Below are positions 1 through 5,032 of a stretch of DNA of 5,247 bases, piece by piece. Origin of the DNA: an uncultured cyanobacterium (lineage in GTDB: Bacteria > Cyanobacteriota > Cyanobacteriia > Phormidesmidales > Phormidesmidaceae); the NCBI GenBank assembly GCA_938029995.1, contig CALHGI010000700.1, positions 1 to 5,247 of the forward strand, in the 5' to 3' direction. The translations under genes were made by a program, and so were the position numbers. The notes below the pieces were generated by a model that did not search any database, had not been told where the DNA came from, and saw nothing but the letters and a program-made list of their open reading frames with translations. Position 1 is the first letter of the stretch. Each line of letters opens with the position of its first letter.

Positions 1-436
1 CACGCCGGATTAATGCATCTTGTACGGCATAAAATGGGTTGACCAGGTAGGTGATGGCCGCCACCATAATGGGCCAAGCTAAACTGGGCTCCTTATAGAA
101 GAGGGCAATGGGAAATGCCATTAAACACTGCAGAAGAAAAATGCTTAGGCAAAGCACCCAGTTGACCCAATAGGCTGGATTTAACAAGCCATCCAGTTCT
201 TCTTTACTGGCTTGAATCAGTTTAGGGGCAATCCCTCCTTTCTGGATGAAGACGTTCGCGAAATCAGTGATTGCATATATGATGGCGATCAGGCCATATT
301 CTTCGGTTGATAGAGCACGAGACAATACAACAACAAGGGCTATACGTATAACTCGCCTGAAAATCTGGCTGGCTGTAAGCCAGCCAAGATTTTTAATCAG
401 CTTGTCCGACAACAAGTGCTTAACTTTTTTGAGCAT
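1..436 (-). CDS. Wzx/PST-type oligosaccharide flippase, N-terminal part (runs off left edge)
   Basis: This is the first 145 codons of a minus-strand gene starting at ATG 436-434, open to the left edge with no stop. The product begins MLKKVKHLLSDKLIKNLGWL. Hydrophobic segments lie at about residues 30-40, 46-64, 90-112 and 121-136. The stretch SRALSTEEYGLIAIIYAITD (39-58) and the later NPFYAVQDALIRR (133-145) fit the pattern of the RfbX/Wzx polysaccharide flippase family (COG2244): an arginine plus 'L..eeyG' after the first helix, and 'alirR' before the next repeat. Such proteins have about 12-14 helices and 400-500 residues, so roughly a third is present. They flip undecaprenyl-linked repeat units across the inner membrane. 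No clear Shine-Dalgarno sequence precedes the ATG; TTG codons 8 and 9 are poorer alternatives. It follows the wza-like gene in the same direction, 137 bases on, so co-transcription is likely. Family assignment is firm; substrate is unknown. Confidence 0.85.
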   Translation of the reverse strand, partial: MLKKVKHLLSDKLIKNLGWLTASQIFRRVIRIALVVVLSRALSTEEYGLIAIIYAITDFANVFIQKGGIAPKLIQASKEELDGLLNPAYWVNWVLCLSIFLLQCLMAFPIALFYKEPSLAWPIMVAAITYLVNPFYAVQDALIRR

Positions 437-573
437 AATAGTTTAGACGGACCGTAGGAAAAATAATCTTTTCATCTATATGTGGCAATAAATAATGTCG
501 GCGTTCCCCTCAAGTCGCAGACATAGGCCTACGTCACTCCGTAGAGCGACGACTGGATAAACTCGAACAGGTG
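437..573 (-). other. Spacer between wza-like gene and flippase, with possible stem-loop
   Basis: This 137-base gap holds no open frame I can support. On the minus strand it has an inverted repeat CTACG/CGTAG (540-544 with 529-533, 6-base loop). An outer pair GTCGC/GCGAC (546-550 with 514-518) could extend it across a one-base bulge on one side and about ten unpaired bases on the other. The 8-bp palindrome TAGGCCTA (524-531) overlaps it. No U-run follows, so it does not look like an intrinsic terminator; an RNA processing or attenuation element is possible. I see no convincing promoter, so the flippase is probably read from upstream. Confidence 0.35.
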
Positions 574-1740
574 TTAGAAGTTAAATATTCGGAAAAGGAA
601 GTTTAACGGGCTGACTATTCGGGCCGCAAAGTCCAGTACTGAACCAGTGGATGTTTTGGGGACAACCACAACGTCACCCTCTTGAATCTGATAGGTATCG
701 ACCAGGTTACTAAGATCTACAACTTCTTGAATGGTTTCACCCGTGTCTTTGTTCATCCGAATGAAGGCCACTTCCTTAAGTTTGGCATCATCGGTCGGGC
801 CCCCTGCGATCGCAACGGCACTAGACAAAGAGCTATTGGGTGGAACAGCCACTTCACCAGGTCGGGTTACTTCACCCACAACCCGAACCCGAACCGTATC
901 CGGCGCTAAGCTAGATGTGGCCAGCAATCGATTATCAACTAGTTCTTCTCCTTCTGGCAAACGCGGAACAAATACTAGGTCCCCATCCCTAAGCAGCATT
1001 TCCTCAGGCACGGTGGCAGACCAAAGCGCATCCCAAAGATTGACTTTTGTTCTTACAGTATTGCCATTGGGCAATTCGCGAATGACGACGACATCGCGAA
1101 TGTCTGCTGTTCGTCGGATGCCCCCTGCTTGCACTAACGCTTCACTAACATAAGGCGGAGAATAGGCCGACTCTTGGAAAACATCAGTTGTATCTTGCAG
1201 CTGAAGGGGACCTGGGCGGTAAACCTCCCCAGCCACATTAACCACAACGGGGCGTAGTGCATTTAAAGTAACGGAAACAGCAGGATCCACAAGAATTGAG
1301 TTTAAGACACGGGTCAGTTCTTGCGTCAGCTGATCGGTGGTTAGCCCCGCCGCCCTCACCTTACCAATAATAGGCAAGATAATCGTTCCATCAGGTAAGA
1401 CGGACATCGGCCCCGTATATTCGGGGAAGCTATAGACACTCACTTCAATCCGATCCCCTGGTCCTAGCAAATAGGACGATGAGGCAAAGTCGCGGGAAAC
1501 AGTATTGGCCCTAAACGCATCGTTGTTAATGGCACTGTTATCAATCGGCGGAGTAATGATAGTAGTGCTATCAGTCGTACCGTTATCAACCGGATTGTTA
1601 TTAACAGAGGGCAACGCTGGGGCTTCTGGTGGCAGTGCCGGTAAAGACGATTGGGCAACTGCTGCCAGAGGCGTGCAGCAAATCAGTCCCAAAAGGACGG
1701 GCGCAGCAGCGCGTATCGGATTGTAGATAAGTTGAGCCAT
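574..1740 (-). CDS. wza: Wza-like polysaccharide export protein (poly_export + two SLBB domains)
   Basis: This 388-residue protein, start ATG 1740-1738 and stop TAA at 576-574, belongs to the Wza/GumB/KpsD polysaccharide export family. An N-terminal signal peptide (basic start, hydrophobic core about 11-27) ends in AVA-Q, suggesting signal peptidase I cleavage after residue 29. Cys21 and Cys22 have no valid lipobox, unlike the lipoprotein Wza of E. coli. A Pro-, Asn- and Thr-rich linker follows (33-78). The poly_export domain spans about 88-161, opening with the family hallmark YLLGPGDRIEV (90-100) and containing LPDGTIILPIIGKV (115-128). Two SLBB domains follow at about 165-259 and 282-361, each with the 'V.GEV.RPG' signature (169-177, 288-295). 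The last 20 residues are hydrophobic/aromatic, ending IFNF, and could be the amphipathic outer-membrane segment. The protein should form a periplasm-spanning ring for polymer export with the upstream Wzc-like partner. No strong Shine-Dalgarno is seen, but the signal peptide supports this start. Confidence 0.93.
   Translation of the reverse strand: MAQLIYNPIRAAAPVLLGLICCTPLAAVAQSSLPALPPEAPALPSVNNNPVDNGTTDSTTIITPPIDNSAINNDAFRANTVSRDFASSSYLLGPGDRIEVSVYSFPEYTGPMSVLPDGTIILPIIGKVRAAGLTTDQLTQELTRVLNSILVDPAVSVTLNALRPVVVNVAGEVYRPGPLQLQDTTDVFQESAYSPPYVSEALVQAGGIRRTADIRDVVVIRELPNGNTVRTKVNLWDALWSATVPEEMLLRDGDLVFVPRLPEGEELVDNRLLATSSLAPDTVRVRVVGEVTRPGEVAVPPNSSLSSAVAIAGGPTDDAKLKEVAFIRMNKDTGETIQEVVDLSNLVDTYQIQEGDVVVVPKTSTGSVLDFAARIVSPLNFLFRIFNF
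806..813. repeat. HIP1 octamer GCGATCGC
   Basis: A single copy of the highly iterated palindrome GCGATCGC lies inside the wza-like gene. HIP1 is abundant in many cyanobacterial genomes, so it supports, weakly on its own, a cyanobacterial origin. I saw no second perfect copy in the window. Confidence 0.6.
1537..1593 (-). repeat. Imperfect direct repeat in the Wza-like linker
   Basis: The plus-strand words GTTATCAATCGG (1537-1548) and GTTATCAACCGG (1582-1593) differ at one base and lie 45 bases (15 codons) apart. On the coding strand they encode the related residues PIDN and PVDN in the Asn/Thr-rich linker between signal peptide and poly_export domain. The linker may have grown by slippage or small duplications. 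It has no recognised function beyond acting as a flexible spacer. Confidence 0.45.
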
Positions 1741-1818
1741 GTTCTGTTTAAAGGATTTTCTATATTACTCAGATTTACATTCTTGAGTCCAAGGGCTACG
1801 TGTGCTTACGCTCTAGCG
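1741..1818 (-). other. Intercistronic spacer between wzc-like and wza-like genes
   Basis: This 78-base gap separates the Wzc-like stop from the Wza-like ATG. It begins within the perfect palindrome that covers the stop codon. On the minus strand it carries a TAATAT -10-like word, with a weak TTGGAC -35-like word 19 bases upstream of it. This is a poor promoter match, so I favour read-through from the wzc-like gene. No Shine-Dalgarno stands out before the wza-like start. Confidence 0.3.
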
Positions 1819-1824
1819 CTAGAG
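1811..1824. repeat. Perfect 14-bp palindrome over the wzc-like stop codon
   Basis: CTCTAGCGCTAGAG equals its own reverse complement. The TAG stop of the wzc-like gene (1821-1819) lies inside it. In RNA it could form a 5-bp stem CUCUA/UAGAG with a GCGC loop. No U-run follows, so it is not a classical terminator. It could be an RNA processing or stabilising hairpin between the two cistrons, a protein-binding site, or chance. Confidence 0.5.
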
Positions 1825-4050
1825 ATGAGTGTTAACACTAACTTGGTCGTTAGAGCCATTGCGATCATTGGACACATTCACGAATGATGCCGAACTATTG
1901 TTCATGACATAGTCCTGATTTTTAGAGAAGTAGTGATCGGGCTTACCCTTCACATCAATGCCGTTAGCAACTAGGCCAAGCACTTTCTGTTGAGACTGTG
2001 CCAACCGTATCTTTGTTGCACGGATGCTATCAGCTTCAGCTTGTCCAGGACGCATGACTAGCAAAACGCCATCAGTTTCCCGACCTATTGTAAGGGCGTC
2101 CGCTAAACCTAAAATCGGTGGAGTGTCAATAATGATATAGTCATAGGCTTTCTCGCAGGCCTTCAGGAGCGGTGCAATATGCTGAGACTCTAGAATCGCC
2201 AACGGATTAGAAGGAATAATGCCAGCCGGTAAAACATGTAAGTTGGGTTCTTGAAGAACAATAGCGTCCTTGAGCGCCACTTCCCCCGCCGCAAAATTAC
2301 TCAACCCCTGAAGATTAGGCACTCCCCAAATGGCATGCTGAGCAGGTCGACGCATGTCAGCATCCACAACCAATACCAGGTGTCCTAAATGAGCCAGGGT
2401 TAACGCTAAGTTGGCCGCTACCTCGGACTTTCCTTCGCCAGCAACCGCGCTAGTTACGGTAACCGTTTTAATCGGCTTATCCACACCGGAGAACTTGAGA
2501 TTCGCCTGAAGTGCTTGATAGGCTTGCCTAATTGGCGCAGATTCAGAATCGCCCCGCACCACCAGACTGGGAATATCCTCGTTCCTAGAATTGAACCGTT
2601 TCCAGGCAGGAATCACACCCAAAAGAGGATACTCATAGAGTTCTTGGCCTTCCCGTACTGTTTTCACAGAGCTGTCGGCCAAGTCAGCCAAGAATGCAGC
2701 TATCAAACCTAGCAGTAGACCAGCCGCGCTACCGACCACCAGGAAGACCTTGGGCGACGTACCAATGGTCTTCGTCGGCACTATGGCTGGAGAAACGATA
2801 CGGGCGTTTCCGACGTTTTGGTTTTCGAGCACTTGAGCCTGCTGTAAGCTTTGCAGCAATAGTTCATAGGTCGATTGGGCAGCAGCAAGTTTTCGTTCTA
2901 ATTCACGCTGTTGCTTTTCCAATACAGGGATTAACCTAGCCCTACCCTGTTGGCCTTCCTGGGCATTCACTAGCTGATCGATTTGTCTTTGCAAACCGGA
3001 TTGCTCACCCTCAAGTCGCAGAAAGTTGGCAATCATATCTTGCTCTAGTTGGCCCGATTGGAGGTCATCCAGGGGCAGGTCCAACTGATTGGAGCCTAAG
3101 GTGATGTTAATTCGCTGTTGCAGAAGATCCTGCAAGGCCGCTTCCTGACTTCGAATGGCCACAACCTCGGGATGCTCTTCGCGATAACGGGTGCGAGCCA
3201 GTACTAAATCTGACTGAACAGTTTGTAACTGCAGTAATACATCTTGAATACCGGGAGACTCACTAATCAACCCTACGGAATAGGCCTGCTGGGGGTTGAG
3301 TTTCAATTTTTCCTGAATTTCAGAAGCTTGAGCTGAGCGATCAGCCAACTGAGACTGGAGCTGGATTAGCGTGCTATCTAAAGTAAAGAGCGCCGTAACC
3401 AGGTTGGTTGACTCCTCCTCCAGGTTAATGATTCGATTGACTTCCTTGAATCGTCGTAAGCCAGCTTCTGCATCACTCACCGCAGCTTCAGACTCGGGTA
3501 GCTCTGCATTGATAAACTCTTGGGCGGCAACCGCAGCTGCACGATTAGTTTGAATATCGTTTTGGATATAAATTTCTGTAATTGTATTAACAATATTAGC
3601 TACCAATTCTGGATCAGAATCGGTGTATGCCACCCTCAACACGTCCGTGCCAGGAACGCCTTTCACCACCAACTTACGCAGAAAGTCCACAGGATCGAGC
3701 TCTGCTCCGTCCTCGTCTTTCAGTTGGAGCGTTTCGATCACCTTCTGGGTAATCGGAGTTGAGCGGAATACCTCGATTTGAGTATCGAGGGGGTTGTCCA
3801 AATTGGTTAGTGCCTTCAGCTCGCGATCAGCACCTTGAAGACCCACCAGGGAAGAGGTTTGGTTGGATGCTTCGAACAGGAGTTTTGATTCGGCTTCATA
3901 CTCAGGTTTCTGAGTAATACCAACCGCGACGGCAGCGGTTGCTGTTAGTCCGAAAACCGTCAACGCAATTAGCCAGCGACGCTTGATAACTAGCCAATAC
4001 TTATATAAATCTATTTCAATCTCTTGAACAGAGTTATCTTTAGATGCCAT
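1819..4050 (-). CDS. wzc: Wzc-like polysaccharide co-polymerase / BY-type tyrosine autokinase
   Basis: This 743-residue inner-membrane protein has the full one-piece Wzc layout; family members are typically about 700-760 residues. The N-terminal Wzz domain starts near residue 10, with a first membrane helix at about 26-45. A long coiled-coil-rich periplasmic region (about 180-405) follows. A GNVR-type motif GNARIVSPA (414-422) and prolines precede the second helix (about 434-456). The cytoplasmic kinase has Walker A SAVAGEGKS (534-542, Lys541), Walker A' VVDADMRRP (561-569, Asp563 and Asp565) and Walker B YIIIDTPP (638-645, Asp642). Such kinases autophosphorylate tail tyrosines and control polymer length and export with Wza. 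Here the tail has only Tyr707 and Tyr714, then a Ser/Asn-rich end. The E-x2-R-x2-R contact motif reads Q-x2-Q-x2-Q (509-515). The start is backed by GAGG (4058-4055), four bases upstream of the ATG. It is the first gene of the minus-strand cluster, 78 bases before the wza-like gene. Confidence 0.95.
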   Translation of the reverse strand: MASKDNSVQEIEIDLYKYWLVIKRRWLIALTVFGLTATAAVAVGITQKPEYEAESKLLFEASNQTSSLVGLQGADRELKALTNLDNPLDTQIEVFRSTPITQKVIETLQLKDEDGAELDPVDFLRKLVVKGVPGTDVLRVAYTDSDPELVANIVNTITEIYIQNDIQTNRAAAVAAQEFINAELPESEAAVSDAEAGLRRFKEVNRIINLEEESTNLVTALFTLDSTLIQLQSQLADRSAQASEIQEKLKLNPQQAYSVGLISESPGIQDVLLQLQTVQSDLVLARTRYREEHPEVVAIRSQEAALQDLLQQRINITLGSNQLDLPLDDLQSGQLEQDMIANFLRLEGEQSGLQRQIDQLVNAQEGQQGRARLIPVLEKQQRELERKLAAAQSTYELLLQSLQQAQVLENQNVGNARIVSPAIVPTKTIGTSPKVFLVVGSAAGLLLGLIAAFLADLADSSVKTVREGQELYEYPLLGVIPAWKRFNSRNEDIPSLVVRGDSESAPIRQAYQALQANLKFSGVDKPIKTVTVTSAVAGEGKSEVAANLALTLAHLGHLVLVVDADMRRPAQHAIWGVPNLQGLSNFAAGEVALKDAIVLQEPNLHVLPAGIIPSNPLAILESQHIAPLLKACEKAYDYIIIDTPPILGLADALTIGRETDGVLLVMRPGQAEADSIRATKIRLAQSQQKVLGLVANGIDVKGKPDHYFSKNQDYVMNNSSASFVNVSNDRNGSNDQVSVNTHL
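1828..1839. repeat. Perfect 12-bp palindrome at the 3' end of the wzc-like gene
   Basis: AGTGTTAACACT is its own reverse complement. It sits three bases from the 14-bp palindrome that covers the stop codon, within the codons for the last residues (SVNT of SVNTHL). The close pairing of two perfect palindromes is what makes it notable. Its function is unknown. Confidence 0.4.
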
Positions 4051-4054
4051 TGAG

Positions 4055-4058
4055 CCTC
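4055..4058 (-). promoter_or_regulatory. Shine-Dalgarno GAGG for the wzc-like gene
   Basis: On the minus strand GAGG is followed by four bases (CTCA) and then the ATG at 4050-4048. The spacing is a little short but usable. It supports this start, which also fits the expected Wzz N-terminus. Confidence 0.4.
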
Positions 4059-4108
4059 ACTGGGAAAAGAAACGAACTACGACGGAGAGGGTAACGGATT
4101 CAATATCA

Positions 4109-4120
4109 GAGGTTAAAACC
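4109..4120. repeat. Small inverted repeat in the wzc-like leader
   Basis: AGGTT-AA-AACCT has 5-bp arms and a 2-base centre. Flanking TCAG and CTGA could add four pairs with a short bulge in the RNA. It lies about 60 bases before the start codon in the presumed 5' leader. It could be an operator or a weak leader hairpin, and it overlaps one AAACCTGA motif (4116-4123). Confidence 0.3.
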
Positions 4121-4142
4121 TGAATATCAATCTATATAAAGT

Positions 4143-4166
4143 TTTCAACAAGCTACTTTATTGAAA
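4143..4166. repeat. Inverted repeat TTTCAA-N12-TTGAAA
   Basis: Six-base arms at 4143-4148 and 4161-4166 face each other across 12 bases, about 95-115 bases before the wzc-like ATG. The geometry suits a dimeric regulator, but an AT-rich region makes chance plausible. One arm can also be read as a minus-strand TTGAAA -35 word, but no good -10 follows at 16-18 bases. Confidence 0.25.
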
Positions 4167-4201
4167 GATGAGGGAACGTACTAGGTCTCGATGAAACAAT
4201 T

Positions 4202-4246
4202 ATTGCCAGTAGCACAATTGCCGGTGTCACGATTGCCAGTAAAACT
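4202..4246. repeat. Three 15-bp direct repeats (iterons) upstream of the wzc-like gene
   Basis: Three head-to-tail units start at 4202, 4217 and 4232, each opening ATTGCC(A/G)GT. Units 1 and 2 also share a CAC near the end, giving a consensus near ATTGCCRGTNNCACR; unit 3 diverges after its ninth or tenth base. They lie 150-200 bases upstream of the wzc-like ATG, and downstream of the best promoter candidate, so probably in the leader. They look like a regulator-binding array or a slippage-made repeat; no protein is known to me for this word. Confidence 0.55.
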
Positions 4247-4305
4247 ACTTTGCAAAAGTGATACCAAAGACACGTAGGTGTTACATATCAGCCTCTTCTA
4301 ACAGC

Positions 4306-4334
4306 GTTATATCTATTCTTTCAATCAAGGTCAT
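4306..4334 (-). promoter_or_regulatory. Candidate sigma70-type promoter for the wzc-wza-flippase cluster
   Basis: On the minus strand ATGACC (4334-4329, 4 of 6 matches to TTGACA) is followed after exactly 17 bases by TATAAC (4311-4306, 5 of 6 matches to TATAAT). This is the best -35/-10 pair I found between the wzc-like start and the AT-rich region. Transcription would begin near 4299 and give a leader of about 250 bases containing the 15-bp repeats. A perfect but isolated minus-strand TATAAT at 4424-4419 is an alternative with no good -35. Confidence 0.35.
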
Positions 4335-4501
4335 GACTTACAGTGATCATCGGCCGTGGGCATGAGAACTTCATAGCACGGTTCAATTTTCTAAAAACCT
4401 GATAAAGAATAGGCACAAATTATAGTGAAACGAAGCTGGTGAATGTAACTGGTCAATACACCTAAACCTGAACCTAGTATTTCTATGGAGATTACTGAAA
4501 A

Positions 4502-4515
4502 TCAGAACGTTCTGA
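4502..4515. promoter_or_regulatory. Perfect 14-bp palindrome TCAGAACGTTCTGA (candidate operator)
   Basis: All seven base pairs on each side match. It lies about 450 bases upstream of the wzc-like start and close to the AAACCTGA/TCAGGT motifs. A perfect 14-bp palindrome is the expected form of a dimeric repressor site. It does not match the cyanobacterial NtcA pattern (GTA-N8-TAC), and it lacks the four-base centre of the Bacillus-type LexA box despite its GAAC/GTTC halves. The regulator is unknown. Confidence 0.4.
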
Positions 4516-4726
4516 AGTCAATAGCTCAGGTTAATTAGAAATTGGTCAGGTAATCCAACAAGTAGTTGATAGGTAATAACTAAACTAGCGTTAGTAATTA
4601 CAATATCTATACGCATCAACAAAAGTCATTAATATCAAGCATCCTAAATGATAATTATACTAAGGTTGAAGTTGCCATAAAGTCCCTAATGTGGGGGTTG
4701 ACAGAGTAATGGGGGCGAAAAAACAC

Positions 4727-4797
4727 AGGTAAATTACCTATGCTACATAGGTAAAATAGTTAACTAATGATTAGCCTTTAGATTACTTAGATATCTA
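4727..4797. repeat. Cluster of five abutting inverted repeats
   Basis: Within 71 bases there are five inverted repeats: AGGTAA-A-TTACCT (4727-4739), ACCTATG-CTA-CATAGGT (4736-4752), TAGTTAACTA (4757-4766), CTAAT-G-ATTAG (4764-4774) and TAGATATCTA (4788-4797). The word AGGTAAA also recurs directly 22 bases apart (4727, 4749), with the inverted TTACCT between. AT-rich DNA yields palindromes by chance, but the 7-bp-arm repeat and the crowding are unusual. It could be a multi-site operator, a replication- or recombination-related element, or a remnant mobile-element end. Confidence 0.4.
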
Positions 4798-5006
4798 TAG
4801 TTTGATGGGGGTTAAATGTACTTAAGTTTGAGCATGATTAGGTTAAACGGAGACTCTAGTAGATCATGAATCTAAAGAGGCCATCGAAGTTCCTTATCTA
4901 GATTTTTCCCATTTCTTTCATCACTTTTGCTTTAACTATACGTGTCTTAATTTTTTCAGAGAACCCTAATTATCTGGCTTGGTGCCTATGGTGCTTGGTA
5001 TACATA

Positions 5007-5032
5007 GTTCAGGCCGTTGATGATTGCTGAAC
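5007..5032. repeat. Inverted repeat GTTCAG-N14-CTGAAC
   Basis: Six-base arms at 5007-5012 and 5027-5032 enclose 14 bases. The repeat sits right at the change from AT-rich to GC-rich sequence. It could be a hairpin, an operator or a boundary of inserted DNA. No matching outer repeat or target duplication is visible in the window. Confidence 0.3.

Larger units (their letters stand above)
4335..5030. other. AT-rich non-coding region with many short repeats
   Basis: About 700 bases hold no supportable gene; stops are frequent in all frames I followed. Sampled 60-base blocks run from about 27 to 38% GC, well below the genes. The stretch contains AAACCTGA copies (4395-4402, 4464-4471), a hexamer triplet ACCTAA/ACCTGA/ACCTAG (4460-4477), and inverted TCAGGT at 4526-4531 and 4546-4551. 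It also holds an imperfect inverted repeat, TAATAACTAA (4574-4583) against TTAGTAATTA (4591-4600) with one mismatch, and a CTCT..TAGAT/ATCTA..AGAG hairpin (4854-4879). Minus-strand TATAAT words occur at 4424-4419 and 4659-4654 without good -35 partners. It is best read as a long regulatory region upstream of the export genes, or as decayed DNA. Confidence 0.5.

Noticed and set aside
246..446. Plus-strand 66-residue frame
   Set aside because: It is antisense to the flippase start, which has clear family features; the plus frame has none.
682..1153. Overlapping plus-strand frames of 75 and 140 residues
   Set aside because: They are shadows opposite the poly_export/SLBB coding sequence, with no domain, no start signal and Ser/Arg-rich composition typical of antisense frames.
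1464..1887. Short frames on both strands around the wza-like signal peptide
   Set aside because: They overlap the confident Wza-like and Wzc-like genes in other frames and show no independent evidence.
2515..3762. Several plus-strand frames of 60-81 residues
   Set aside because: All lie antisense to the Wzc-like gene and have no recognisable motif.
4445..4459. NtcA site: GTA...TAC in the upstream region
   Set aside because: The spacing is nine bases instead of the required eight, and no suitably placed -10 follows.
4698..4726. Plus-strand promoter built on perfect TTGACA at 4698-4703
   Set aside because: The hexamers 16-18 bases downstream (such as AAACAC) do not resemble a -10 box.
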